The position numbers and the translations under genes are program-made. DNA of 64,000 nt, taken from contig NC_135715.1 of NCBI RefSeq assembly GCF_964656455.1, positions 73,545,414 through 73,609,413 of the forward strand, in the 5' to 3' direction. Each line of letters begins with the position of its first letter. The stretch's first letter is position 1. Under the pieces are notes generated by a model. The model was not told the origin of the DNA, did not search any database, and saw only the letters and a list, made by a program, of their open reading frames with translations. Source of the stretch: Halichoerus grypus (Eukaryota; Chordata; Mammalia; Carnivora; Phocidae). Below are positions 10,920 through 20,699 of this stretch, in pieces.

Positions 10920-11110
10920 TTAGATTATATCAACTAAAATGTATTCAATGTCCAGTATGTGTTAGGTTTTGTCCCATACCGAATTTCATTTAATTCATAC
11001 AAAGACCAGTGTTGTCCTCACTTTGCAGATCATGCATCTGAAGGTAAGTGGCTGATCTGAGGTCAGATGGAGATGGGGGTCTTGGGATCCCCATCCTGTG
11101 CTCTTCCACC
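10920..11110 (-). mobile_element. MIR, antisense
   Basis: The + strand follows reversed MIR order: GTATTCAATGTCCAGTATGTG, TCATTTAATTCATACAAAGAC, TCCTCACTTTGCAGATCATG, GTAAGTGGCTGATCTGAGGTC and a terminal CATCCTGTGCTCTTCCACC. Substitutions are many but the order is complete. Confidence 0.8.
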
Positions 11111-11895
11111 TCCACATATCTCTGCACAGATACCTCCCTGACCAACAAAGGGACCTCTCTGGTGGAGAGGTTATTTAGGCATGAAAGAGTTTCTTTGTAC
11201 GATATTGTTCTAGAAGCTCGGTAGATGAAACAGATAAAAGAGGATCCACTGGTTGAGTTGTGGGGAGCATAATCTTTTCATTCTCTCCTCTCCTCTTAAG
11301 TGGTCCCTTGAGCCTTTGAACTCTGCTTGAAAAATATATCCTACAGCATCCATTCAGCTTTGGGTCTATTTGTTTTGGGTCTATTTGAAGGACTTCTCCA
11401 GAGTTCTAGTCCTGACTTTGGTCTTTAGTAGCTACATAGTGCAAAGCTCTGTACCAAATCTGCCAACTTCCCACCTGGTGGATGGTGACCCAAGTGGTTC
11501 TCAAAGCTGCCTGCTCTGCAGTGTTAGAGGAGGAGGTGATGTCAGACTAATGGGATCCCAGTGTGCCCCTTTGACTGTTCAAGTGTATCAGAACCTCCCA
11601 CACTCACTTCTCTGAGGGACAAGTCCTCAAACTGCACCTTCAACAGCTATCACTAACTTTTTAGGTCTTATAATCTTCTTGTGGTCATATTAAATAAAAG
11701 AGTCTGTATCTTTAGAGATACATACCAAAGTATTTACAGATGTCGTAATAAAATTATTACTTCAACATTATCCAGGGAGGGGGAATGGGTGGGATAATAG
11801 ATGAAATATTCGTTTTGTTGACGCTTGGTAATGGATATATAAATGTTTGTTACATCATTCTTTCTACTTAGGATAGGTTTAGAATTTTCCAAAGT
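11111..11895. other. Unique sequence, nothing recognised
   Basis: No coding frame above about 90 codons and no repeat family could be identified. An AT-rich segment precedes the GATA tract. Confidence 0.5.
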
Positions 11896-11898
11896 TGC

Positions 11899-11945
11899 AG
11901 ATAGATAGATGATAGATAGATAGATAAGCAGACAGATAGATAGAT
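11899..11945. repeat. GATA tetranucleotide microsatellite
   Basis: Repeated GATA units with interruptions (ATGATAGATAGATAGATAAGCAG and again GATAGATAGATAAG). It is likely length-variable between individuals. The minus-strand open frame across it (Leu/Ile/Tyr-rich) is an artefact of the repeat. Confidence 0.92.
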
Positions 11946-12259
11946 AAGGGTACAGGCAAAAAAAGAAATTAGGCCCTTGCCCCAGGACCACCTTCTTTCC
12001 CTCTCTCAACTTACAATTCCTTAAGGGTCCACTCTGCTACTCTCTGGCAAGGTCTAGTCCTTTTTCTGGAGTGGGTAAAGCCTTTGGACCTGCCTCTCTG
12101 ACTTGCTGACTAGGATTTTGCCTCTACTCAAAGCTTTGCCTGCACCTCTTATTTTGGCCCTGCCCACAGCTTAGAGTACAATATGTTTCTCCACAAAGCT
12201 TTGTAGCAGAAACTATTTAGTTCACTCTGGGAGATGTGAACAATTAAAATGTTATTTCC

Positions 12260-12420
12260 AAAGCCCAGAAACTTTCATGATCTCCTATTTAAAAAATGAG
12301 AAAACAGGCTTAAGTAAGCCACCCAATGCCATACCACTAGAGCATTGGTAGAACCAGCCTTGTGAACACAAACAATTTGACACCAGAGACCGCCTTTCCA
12401 CCACTGCATCATATAGACAC
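12260..12420 (-). mobile_element. MIR, antisense
   Basis: Reversed MIR landmarks: AAAAAATGAGAAAACAGGCT, TTAAGTAAGCCACCCAATGCC, CATTGGTAGAACCAGCCTTG, then CACCACTGCATCATA. Diverged but collinear. Confidence 0.72.
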
Positions 12421-12489
12421 TATCCATGACAATTATAAACAATCAAGCCTAGCAGGAGGTGACGCCACAAAAAGAGTAGGATGGAGCAA

Positions 12490-13060
12490 TTGTCATTTTG
12501 ATTTTAATATTAAAAAATATTTGGAAAATAGAGAAAGTAATCCACAATCTTACCATTCTAACAAAATAGTTTTTTTCTGCCTATATTTTATATAATTATG
12601 TTCAAAATGACAAAAATATACATTTTTATGTTTTGACTTTTAAATATTATATCACAGGCATTTCTTTGTATTGCTTTTCTTCAGAATATCATTCCAAATA
12701 TGCTATGCTTTTATTATAAATCCTCTTCTTTTGGGACTTTTTGTTGATCCCAATTTTATGCTCTTTGAAATAACCTGGGAATGAATATCTTGAGGCATAT
12801 AGCTGTTTCTTCTTTTTTATTTTTAGTTTTTGTGTAAATTCCAGAGACAGTAAGATTATTGGAATGAAGGTTAAATAAGTTATGGCATTTGAAACTTATT
12901 ACCAATTGAATTCCAAGTTGATAGTACTGTTTCATATCCTATGGTATTTTCATATATATATCCTCTCAAGCATTGGGTGTCAACAAATATTTTCCTTTCT
13001 ATTTTATATGCAAAGAATATGAGGTTGGTTTAATCTCAACTTGTCTTATTTCTAGTCAGT
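12490..13060 (-). mobile_element. Ancient L1 (L1ME-like) 3' region, antisense
   Basis: AT-rich sequence following the antisense order of old L1 3' sequence: TCACAGGCATTTCTTTGTAT, a TTATAAATCCTC segment, and GATTATTGGAATGAAGGTTAAATA...ACTTATTACCAATTGAATTCCAAG, which corresponds to the familiar antisense 'gaattgctgggtcaaagg...attgccaaattgcc' stretch. No reading frame survives. Confidence 0.6.
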
Positions 13061-13440
13061 GGAGTATTTGGGTGGGGGGGCACAATTCTTTTGGCATCCC
13101 AGTTAACCTATTCCTGTACATCACTTACACGGTCACACATACATAGAAAGAAAAGCTACATTTCACCTCATTAGTGCTGTCCACATACACGACAATGTAT
13201 GATCATAGCAATGACCTTTGACCCTCAGAAAATATTGTTTGAAGAGAGAAGAAACCAGAAGAAAAGTAAGAGCATCAGGTTTTGACTTGTCTTCTTAGTC
13301 TAAGTTTTGTCACTTAATAATTCAACAGCAGTTGTGCCAACAGCTCTCGCTTCTATGAATTTCTTCATAAACCTCTGCAATTGCCACCTCAGTCTGAGAA
13401 AAATCTCTTTCAAGTTATTAAGGCTTGATAATATCTTTTT
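13061..13440. other. Unique AT-rich spacer
   Basis: Lies between two old L1 blocks. There is a G-run (GGGTGGGGGGG) near 13070 and nothing else recognised. It may be undetected L1 sequence. Confidence 0.4.
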
Positions 13441-13711
13441 CTCTTAAAAAACTGCAATTTTGTTCTAATTATAAATTTAATTAAGACATGCAAATTATAG
13501 AAAATCTGTAAAACAGGGAAGTTTCTAAAAGGGAACAAAAGTAATTTGTAATCCTATCATCTCAAAAAATCACTCTTTGATGTGTTCTACTCAGCACACA
13601 TATAAAACAAAATTGCTACCACACTATATTCAGTTTGGTAGCCTGTTATGTTTTCATTCAACATTATATTGTGAGGACTCAAAAGGTCATTAGATATTTT
13701 CTAAAAATGAT

Positions 13712-13820
13712 TTTTTTAATATTTTATTTTTAAGCAATCTCTACACCCAACATGGGGCTCAAACTCACAACCCCAAGATCAAGAGTCCCACGCTCTACTG
13801 ACTGAGCCAGCTAAATGCCC
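13712..13820 (-). mobile_element. Short, strongly tRNA-Lys-like SINE, minus strand
   Basis: Only about 109 bases. The minus strand reads GGGGCATTTAGCTGGCTCAG, TAGAGCGTGGGACTCTTGAT, then GAGTTTGAGCCCCATGTTGGG and a short A-rich tail. This keeps the tRNA-Lys(CTT)-type head with box A and box B-like elements and lacks the long CT-rich body of the other Can-SINEs. A target-site duplication (CTAAAAATGATTTTTTTAAT at 13701; CTAAAAATGATTTTTTAATA at 13821) proves insertion. It is a SINE, not a tRNA gene. Confidence 0.92.
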
Positions 13821-13842
13821 CTAAAAATGATTTTTTAATATT

Positions 13843-13900
13843 TGTATAATATTATATAATTATAATATACAATATATAATTATATAATATTTAGATAATA
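13843..13900. repeat. AT-only low-complexity, self-complementary tract
   Basis: Almost pure A and T with repeated ATTATATAAT and ATATATAATTATATAAT units, which are internally palindromic. It directly follows the SINE's downstream target-site duplication. Confidence 0.8.
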
Positions 13901-14109
13901 TTACCTAAGTATATCATCATTTATTTTATGATTTTCTTGATATTGGCTATCTAGATTGTTTTCAAATTTTCACTGTTATAAATAACACCCCAGTGGACAT
14001 GCTGGTCCATTTATTTGTGGAAACTCAATTTAAGTAGCAGGATAAGCAAATGTGTTCTTAAGGACAAAGGCTCCACAGTGGGAACCTTTCAAGACCAGGA
14101 GTTGGCTGG

Positions 14110-14235
14110 GTTTGTGATTGTGTGACTCCAGCAAAGGCATGCCATAGCTCTGAGCCTCAGTTTCCTTGTATATAAAATAAAAGGTCTAACTAATTGATCT
14201 TTCCAGGTCCTTTCAAAGCTAACATTTTATAAGTA
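14110..14235 (+). mobile_element. MIR, sense
   Basis: Sense MIR landmarks: TGATTGTGTGACTCCAGCAA, TAGCTCTGAGCCTCAGTTTC, CTTGTATATAAAATAAAAGG. It is one of the few plus-strand MIR copies in the window. Confidence 0.82.
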
Positions 14236-14239
14236 TAAG

Positions 14240-15035
14240 CTAAAGCCACAACTTTCTATTTATGAACGTTATACTTCCCCATATCACCATAGAATTTTAT
14301 AGTTTTTATTATTTTTGCTTTCATATATGTCAAGTGAGAATATATATGGGAACATTTAGTGATGATAATGAGAGAACGACTCTTGTAGCTCGTTATATGT
14401 GGAACATCTAAGCTGTGCTCATTAGCAAGCACAGTAGAGTTAGATTACTGTGAGCAATTAAGAGGAGAAAACAATAATTAAGCAAGCAGAATCACATGAA
14501 ATGAAACACAGTCTACACCATCTACAGAATATCTGTACATGTATACAGAATATATGGTGGGGGGGTGGACATTTTTTGTGACAAATTTGAAACAGAAAAT
14601 CGAAATTTTCCAGCTGAAAGTCTCTCTGCATTCAAGGACAACTAAAGATAATACAGGGCAAAAGAAAATAAGAACTGGAGTAATTGAGGCTGCCAGAAAT
14701 CCCCCAAGGTCTAGTGCAAAGGCTATTATTAAACCTAGTTATTGTCATGCTTTAATACTCTCCAAAACTCTGGCACAGAACTGACCCTACTGGGTCACTG
14801 GTGGTTTATTCCACAAAGCCCAGAGAAAGGATCTAAGCCTCAGTAACATTTTCTTCTTGGTTATGAAAATATTTAAATATAAGCAGAGAACAAAATAATT
14901 CCATATGTTCCCTTTTGATAATAGCACTATCATAGCTCTGGCTTTGCTAGCCTGACAATCACCTTAACTTTTTCCCTAGAGTCACAGGAAGCAAAGAGGT
15001 AGGGTATTTGGTATTTACAGTGTCCTAGAGCCAAA
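14240..15035. other. Unique AT-rich sequence, nothing recognised
   Basis: No repeat family or gene is recognised. A small 7-bp stem (CTGTGCT...AGCACAG) occurs near 14413-14434. The 81-codon frame at 14539-14784 has no recognisable features. Confidence 0.5.
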
Positions 15036-15565
15036 GTAACAAAGAGGTAGAACAGGGTGTAAGGGGCCACATTGGGAAAGGCTTTGCAGGTCATGGTGAA
15101 GACCTTGGTTTTTTATTCCAAGTAATGGGAAATCATTAGATCAGTCAAGTAGAGGAGTGGCCATAATATAATTTATGTCTTAATAGGATCTCTCTGGCTG
15201 CCTTGTGGAGAATAAACTGGGGCAGGAAACAGGGTAGGCAAAACAGAAGCTGGAGACCACATAGGGCCTAGCAATAGTCTAAGTGAGAGACAGTGGTTTG
15301 GGGTAGATGGTAATGGGTTGGAGGGGGATGAAATGTGTTTGAATATATGTTTTAAAGGTAAAAGAAGAGCTTACAGGATTTGTTGATGATTGGATATGTA
15401 GTTTAAGAGCAAGAAAAATTCAAGAATGCACGCAAAGCTTTTGGCTTGAGCAGCTGAATGAATGGTACATAATTTACTGAGATAGGAACCTGCAGAGGGA
15501 AGAAGATTTGGGGAAAACCAAGAGCCAATTTTGGGGCATACTAAGTTTGGGAAACCTTTGGGCGA

Positions 15566-16060
15566 GGTAGGCAGAATACGGACCCCCTACAGATGTCCAC
15601 ATCCTAATCTCCAGAACCTGTGAATGTGTTTTTTAATATGGCCAGGGAAAACTAAGGTTGAAGATTAAATTAAAGCTGCTAATCAGCTGACCTTAAAATA
15701 GGACTATCTTGGATTATATGGTAGGGGCCAATATAATCACTGGAGTCAAATGTGAAAGAGGGAGGCAGAATCAGTCAGAATTATATGATGTGAAAAAGAC
15801 TGACCAATCACTGTTGGCTTTGAAGATGGAAGGGGTGATGAGCCAAGAATGTGGGCAGCCTGTTGAAGCTGGAAGAGTCAACAAAATGGATTCTCCCCTA
15901 CAGCCTCCAGAAAAGAATTCAGCTTTCTGACACCTTGATTTTAGCCCAGTGAGACCCACTTTGGACTTTTGACCTACAGAACTGTAAAATAATAAATTTG
16001 TGTTGTTTTAAGCCACTAAGTTAGTTGTAATTTTTTACAGCAGCCAGGGAAATTAATGCA
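15566..16060 (+). mobile_element. MaLR (MLT1-class) solo LTR inserted in L2
   Basis: A non-coding LTR reading GGTAGGCAGAATACGGACCC, AGATGTCCACATCCTAATC, GGATTCTCCCCTACAGCCTC, ACACCTTGATTTTAGCCCAG, TAAGCCACTAAGTTAGTTGT and ending AATTAATGCA. AATAAATTTGTGTTG holds the likely polyadenylation signal. L2 sequence resumes about 170 bases further right, after a short unassigned segment, so the LTR landed in the L2. Exact subfamily not assigned. Confidence 0.8.
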
Positions 16061-16256
16061 AGTGGCCAAATAATATATTGTCCAAACTGGGACAATTTTG
16101 AATGGAAGAAATGCTATTAATACTTAACAGAGACAGTAGTCATAAATCAGAACTATCCTAGAAAAATGGATTTGGGGCCATCCTATCCTTCCATCATGTG
16201 ATTGGAAATGTCAGGAGTGGTGTCTTTTGTTTAGGAGAAAGGTGGGGGATAGAGAA

Positions 16257-16860
16257 CTAAATTTGGCAAATGCCCTCATGTAGACGGTATTTAAAGCCAT
16301 GGAGCTGGATGAGATCACAAGGGAGTGAATATATAGAGAGAAGGGAAAATAAACAAAGATGGAGCCTACTTTTAAAGGTTTGTAAGAAGGGGAGGATCCA
16401 GTAAAGAAGACTAAGAAGGCATATCCAGTGAGGTAGAAGGAAAGCCAGGAAAAAGAACAAATAAATTCAAATGCATAAAGTGTTTCAAGGAGGCAGGATT
16501 GATCAATTACATCAAATGGTGAGTGAAAAGAAAGAAAAGGAGTGAAAACTGATCACCGGATTTGCAACATGGAGTGATCTTTAAAAAAGTGATGTTAGTA
16601 GGGTGGTAAGGCAAAACCCTGGCAGGAGTGGGTCAAAGAGAGAATGGAGACAGAAAACATAGTTACCCTTTTCAAGTTTGCTATAAAAGAGAACAGAGAA
16701 ACTGGGGCAGTCACTATAGTATATAGGCTAGGGAGGGTTTTTAAGATGGGAAATATTAGGGCACGTTTGTATGCACAAGAAAGATTTGGTAGAGGGAAAA
16801 TATTCAATGCAGAGAGAATGTAACTGCTGGAGCAAAGTCCTTAAACAGATGGGGGGGAAT
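16257..16860 (-). pseudogene. L2 reverse transcriptase remnant
   Basis: Translation of the minus strand in broken frames recalls the L2 ORF2 reverse transcriptase. One frame (16257-16460) contains SLLYWILPFL, LFSLLSIYSL and DLIQLHGFKY before the place where the catalytic YADD-type motif should be, which is destroyed here (HEGIC). A second frame (16595-16807) holds the upstream part with APVSLFSFIANLKRV. The frames do not join and stops intervene. It is an inactive fossil of a non-LTR retrotransposon. Confidence 0.75.
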
Positions 16861-17167
16861 GGCCCCTGGAGCATGGGTGGTGGATTTGGTCTTTAGTAGT
16901 CATGTGGACAAATCTTCCACTGAGGAGGAAAGGATGCAAAGACATTTATATTGGTACTTTTTTTTTTATTGGAAGGATAAGGAAGTTCTTTTTTTTTATT
17001 GTTTTCAACTTCTCAGTGAAATAAGAAGTGAGGCCATCAGCTGAGAGTGATAGGGGAAGGAGTAGAGAGAAAAAGTGTTGCAAATTTAAGAAAGGTTTAG
17101 AAAAGGGAAGCAAAATATCTGAGAGAGTAGGAGAACTTGATTCTCATCGAATTATCCATCAATGACA

Positions 17168-17225
17168 TGATACAACTAACAACAAAAACAACAACAAAAA
17201 CCCCCAAAACAAAAAACAAAACACC
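17168..17225. repeat. CAA/CAAAA-rich simple repeat
   Basis: Reads AACTAACAACAAAAACAACA and continues as A- and C-only sequence to about 17225. Low-complexity tract at the end of the L2. Confidence 0.85.
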
Positions 17226-17229
17226 CACA

Positions 17230-17738
17230 GAAAATAAACTACAAAAATTATGAAACATAAGAGATAAAAATTCTAAATTGTTTTGGGCAGTGTAAAGAAC
17301 AGAGCTTTTAAGGAAAAAGTAAAAACAAAGACAAACTATCAGCACTTAAGAATAGGTGAGAATGTTGCTTCAGTCTTTCTATTTTTGCCTAGCTGGCATT
17401 GCCAGCCTGTGTGGATGTGTTTGTTCAAGTTGACACTTGCACACACAATCATTACTCTCCTCCAGGTGTTCACTAGTTCATTTTGGGTTGTGGTTTCTTA
17501 CAGTTAACACCAATGATTTGGATATGACAGCATTTCTCTCTCTCTCTCTCTCTCCATTTTTGTTTTTCTCCTATTATTTATACCTTATATCCTCTCTCCT
17601 TTCCCCATAAGATACCCCATAACTTGGTTTCTACTTTGCCAGAAGGTTTGGACATCGTGCGTTATCTAGGGGCACTATTTCAGGACCACGGACAGCAGCC
17701 ATGCCCTGTTCCCACCTTCTCTCCCCACTGCATTCCAA
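17230..17738. other. Unique sequence with a short CT microsatellite
   Basis: Nothing recognised except a pure CT run of about 20 bases at 17535-17554. Confidence 0.5.
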
Positions 17739-18444
17739 CAGGAGTATTTTGGTCATATTCAGCCTGTATTACTCTGTGCCAGGCACTGTAATAGTTGTTT
17801 GAATAACAATAGGTCCTTGTCTTCGAAGAGATTTGAAGCACAGAGAGGGAAACAGGCTACAAATACAAATAAGATAGAGAGAACTATGATGTATAGTCAT
17901 AGAACACTACAAGAGTACTCAGAAAGGAAAGCCCCTAATTTAGTCTTTGGACACGGGATGGCATAAGGGAAAGCTTCCTGGAGTAAGCTTTGATAGGCTG
18001 AAATCTTAAGGCATTAGTTGGCCATGGGAGATGAGTATGGAAGAGTGCTTTTGGCAGAGGCAACAGCGTATGCAAAAGCCTCGAGTCAAGAGGGCATGGC
18101 TCACCTAGAGAAATGCAATTAGTACTGTGCAATTAGACTGTTGGAAGAATAAGGCACCAGGAAGGAAGGAAGAAAGGCCCTGTGCTGTGTGATAGATATA
18201 GGCATGTGTACACTGCTAGAGGAACACAGCTGAGGGAGTAATTAATTCTCATGGGTGAGGATGAGGGAACAGAAAGCTATAGTGAAGCAGCGACATTTAA
18301 ATTTGTCCTCTATAACACAGAGGAGTTTTCTAGATCTCCCCATGGAGATAAGGGGAGGAGAGAAGAATAGACTACATTTCAGTGAGAGCTGTGTTATCCA
18401 TATGGTAGCCACATTACCTATTGAAATTTAAATTAAATTTTATT

Positions 18445-18689
18445 TTTAAAATTTTTTTATTTAAATTCGATTTAATTAACATATACTGTATTATTAGTTT
18501 CAGAGGTAGAATTCAGTGATCCATCAGTTGCATATAACACCCAGTGTTCATTACTTCAAGTTCTCTTCTTAAAGCCCATCACCCAGTTACCCATCCCCCC
18601 ACCCAACTCCCTTCCAGCAACCCTCACTTTGTCCCTATAGTTAAGAGTCTCTTATGGTTTGCCTCCCTCTCTGTTTTAATATACTTTTA
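18445..18689 (-). mobile_element. Carnivore L1 3' UTR fragment, antisense
   Basis: Reads, reversed, the carnivore L1 3' UTR: ATACTGTATTATTAGTTTCAG, TGATCCATCAGTTGCATATA, CACCCAGTGTTCATTACTTC, GTTAAGAGTCTCTTATGGTTTG. It has only about 245 bases, so it is an extreme 5' truncation with no ORF2. It lies inside the hAT element and next to a Can-SINE. Confidence 0.85.
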
Positions 18690-18861
18690 TTTGTCCAGGG
18701 TGGCTTGTTGGTTAAACGTCTGACTTTGACTCAGGTCATGATCTCAGGTCGGGCTCCCTGCTCAGCAGGGAATCTGCTTGTCCCTCTCCCTTTGCCCCCT
18801 CCCCATTTGTATGCTCTCTCTCTCTCTCTCTCTCAAAAAAATAAATAAAATCTAAAAAAAA
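18690..18861 (+). mobile_element. Can-SINE, plus strand, internal deletion
   Basis: Starts near CCAGGGTGGCTTGTTGGTTA and carries GACTCAGGTCATGATCTCAG followed directly by GTCGGGCTCCCTGCTCAGCA. Roughly 20-25 bases usually found between these blocks (the GGTCCTGGGATCGAGCCCC part with box B) are missing. The tail is CT repeats, then AAAAAAATAAATAAAATC. With the box B region lost, its own pol III promoter is probably crippled. Confidence 0.92.
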
Positions 18862-19239
18862 TTATTTAAAATTAAATAACATTAGAAATTCAGTTCCTCA
18901 GTCATGATGGCCACATTTTAAGTGGTTGGAACCCACATATGGCTAGTGGCTACCATGTTGGACAATGTAGGTATAGAATATTTCCATCACTGCACAAAAT
19001 TCTATTGGACAGTGCTGGGTTGGAGGGAACAGCACATGCAAAGGCTCAGAAGCTTGCATGTGTGTGGTGTGTTCAGGAAATAATGACCAGACATGGGGGC
19101 TGTAGCAGAAGGTAAGTGGATGGAAGTGGCTGGAGATGACACTAGAGAGTTTAGCTGGAGCTAGGTGGCAAAGGGCATTTTAAGTCTTTCTAAAGGAGGG
19201 TGGACTTGACATATCCATTATTGTCACTAGGGATCTGAG

Positions 19240-19738
19240 AGGGATAGGAGGAGATCTAGATTTATAAAGTTAATTCAAGTAGCACTTACAAGGTATGAAA
19301 GGAATAGTGAGTAAACAGAAAGCAGAAAGAATAAGCCAATTGGTTTTTGCCAAATAAATTTTGATAAAACAGCACTTTTTATCATGTCACCTTATGTTCA
19401 TCAGTTTCCATTGCTCCACATTAAATTCAATTTTCTCTGCCTGGTTTTGAAAGTCTTTACCTTGTTCCTCACTACTATCCAACACATCTCTACTCCAGTG
19501 ATGACAATAGTTTCACTCTCTCTGTCATGTGAAATAACGTCTATCTCTGTTCCTTACAGTCCGAGTGGACTGAAAACTCCTTGAAGTGGAACCATGTCTT
19601 AGAGTAGGTAAGCCCATTTGAGTGGCTTACACAGCTCATAGGATAGTCAGCAGTCATAGCTGGGATAGCCCTTCCAGGTTGTGGTTCTCATGGGTCACAG
19701 ATAAGAATCTGTGTAAGTACACTGGTAAAAGGTTTATT
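19240..19738. other. Unique sequence, nothing firm
   Basis: Possible L2-like 3' sequence near 19420-19600 (GTGATGACAATAGTTTCACT, CTTGAAGTGGAACCATGTCT), too diverged to assert. No gene recognised. Confidence 0.4.
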
Positions 19739-19739
19739 T

Positions 19740-20230
19740 ATTGATCGGTTATGAAGGCACTGACTAACAATATTGCAATTCTCCCACTGGTCTCTGCCTC
19801 ACTCGGTCCATCAGCCAAGGTCCTAGAAGGAAACAGAACTCTATTAAAATGTATAACCAAAAAATTAATAAAAGGACTATTTATAGAGGTGTAAGAACAA
19901 TTAAGGTTGCTAAGCATCCCAGAGATCAGCAGCACTGAGAAGCTATTACTACTTCTGGTCTAGACGGAAAACAGGAAAATACAGCATTGCCAGAGCCCAG
20001 TGAAAAATAGAGACAGAGAGGAGAGGCCCCCTGGCAAGAAATGTAGTGTAAAAAGGAGCAAACCGCTGTATCAAGGCACTGAAGCATGGAGTGAGCATGG
20101 AAGAAAAATATCCTTTTTTTCTCTCTTAACTCTTGCCCTCCATTCTCTTGCCAGTACCTCCCATTGGCTAGATGTAGTCAAAAGCCAGAGGGCAAGGGAG
20201 ACAAGCGATGGATGCAGCCCATAGGATCTG
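19740..20230. mobile_element. Old interspersed repeat, family not assigned
   Basis: Phrases such as GTCCTAGAAGGAAACAGAAC, AAAGGACTATTTATAGAGG, CCCCCTGGCAAGAAATGTAG, CCTCCCATTGGCTAGATG and AAAGCCAGAGGGCAAGGGAG recur in mammalian genomes as a medium-reiterated repeat. I cannot name the family with confidence. Confidence 0.5.
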
Positions 20231-20269
20231 GGTAGAAACAGACATAATACAATTACCACAATTAGGATT

Positions 20270-20690
20270 ACGACTGGCTGTATCCACAGACAACCGGGAT
20301 AGCAATAACTTAACAATTTCGAAGTGTGTCTCATATAAGTGAAGTCCAAGGTTAATATGTCAGCTCCCAAAGAGTGGGGACCCAGGCTTCTTCTATCTAG
20401 CTACTCCCTTTCCTTAGCATATTACCTCAAAGTACAATTTGGCTGCTTGAGCTCCAGATATCATGCTGGCATTCCGACATGTGGGAAGATGAAAGAAAAA
20501 GGAAGAAGCAAGGGCACATTTTCTTACTTTAAAGGTACTTATTTGAAGTCACATATGACAAGTCCATTTACATCTAACTGTTCAGAATTTAGTCACATGA
20601 GCACACCTACCTCCAAAGGGGGCTAGAAATGTGTTATCTATGCCAAGAAGTTTTGTGTGCAACTAAAAATCAAGGGTCCTGTTACTAAGT
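20270..20690 (+). mobile_element. Old medium-reiterated repeat, copy 1 of 2
   Basis: Reads AATAACTTAACAATTTCGAA, GGGGACCCAGGCTTCTTCTA, then TCAGAATTTAGTCACATGAG, CACCTACCTCCAAAGGGGGC and TAGAAATGTG. The same order of motifs recurs at 32025-32390 in the same orientation. It is probably an LTR or other medium-length mammalian repeat; family not assigned. Confidence 0.5.
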
Positions 20691-20699
20691 AAAAGGAGG

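Larger units (their letters stand above)
13445..14035 (-). mobile_element. Second ancient L1 3' block, antisense, interrupted by a SINE
   Basis: Reads GTAATTTGTAATCCTATCAT, CAACATTATATTGTGAGGAC, then after a SINE and an AT-rich segment GGCTATCTAGATTGTTTTCA...CACTGTTATAAATAACACCC, the antisense 'ggttgtttccaatttt...ctattataaataatgctg' L1 stretch. It has the same orientation and type as the block at 12490, so it is either one rearranged copy or two insertions. Confidence 0.62.
15040..17160 (-). mobile_element. Long ancient L2, antisense, split by a MaLR LTR
   Basis: The left block (15040-15565) shows antisense L2 landmarks GGAAAGGCTTTGCAGGTCAT, TCTCTCTGGCTGCCTTGTGG, GATTTGTTGATGATTGGAT and CTTTTGGCTTGAGCAGCTGA. 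The right block (about 16230-17160) continues in the correct L2 order: GACGGTATTTAAAGCCATGG, CAGTGAGGTAGAAGGAAAGCC, GTGTTTCAAGGAGGCAGGAT, AAGATGGGAAATATTAGGGC, and TCTCAGTGAAATAAGAAGTG. It is one of the longest L2 remnants in the window and includes reverse transcriptase-derived sequence. It is dead, with multiple stops and frameshifts. Confidence 0.85.
18385..19017. mobile_element. Non-autonomous hAT-type element ('ctgtccaata' family), interrupted
   Basis: The left end AGCTGTGTTATCCATATGG and the right end TATTGGACAGTGCTG are imperfect inverted terminal repeats of the well-known mammalian element carrying TGGTAGCCAC...TGGCTAGTGGCTACCA motifs. The visible inner parts are GGTAGCCACATTACC, TGGCCACATTTTAAGTGG and ATATGGCTAGTGGCTACCAT. 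About 420 bases of younger L1 and SINE sequence interrupt it. It encodes no transposase. Confidence 0.8.
17740..19230 (-). mobile_element. L2, antisense, split by a hAT element
   Basis: The left part (17740-18380) starts with the reversed L2 3' end (TTACTCTGTGCCAGGCACTG), then GAAAGCTTCCTGGAGTAAGC and GAGGCAACAGCGTATGCAAA. The right part (19018-19230) carries GGAGGGAACAGCACATGCAA and AGCTAGGTGGCAAAGGGCAT. The two parts overlap in L2 content around the 'aacag...tgcaaagg' block, so they could also be two L2 copies. Confidence 0.72.

Noticed and set aside
13712..13820. tRNA-Lys gene on the minus strand
   Set aside because: The tRNA-like body is flanked by an 18-20 base target-site duplication and has an A-rich tail and acceptor-stem mismatches, so it is a SINE.
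16065..16230. Additional named repeat between the MaLR LTR and the resuming L2
   Set aside because: The phrase CAAACTGGGACAATTTTGAA resembles a recurring mammalian repeat, but I could not assign it with enough confidence to list it.
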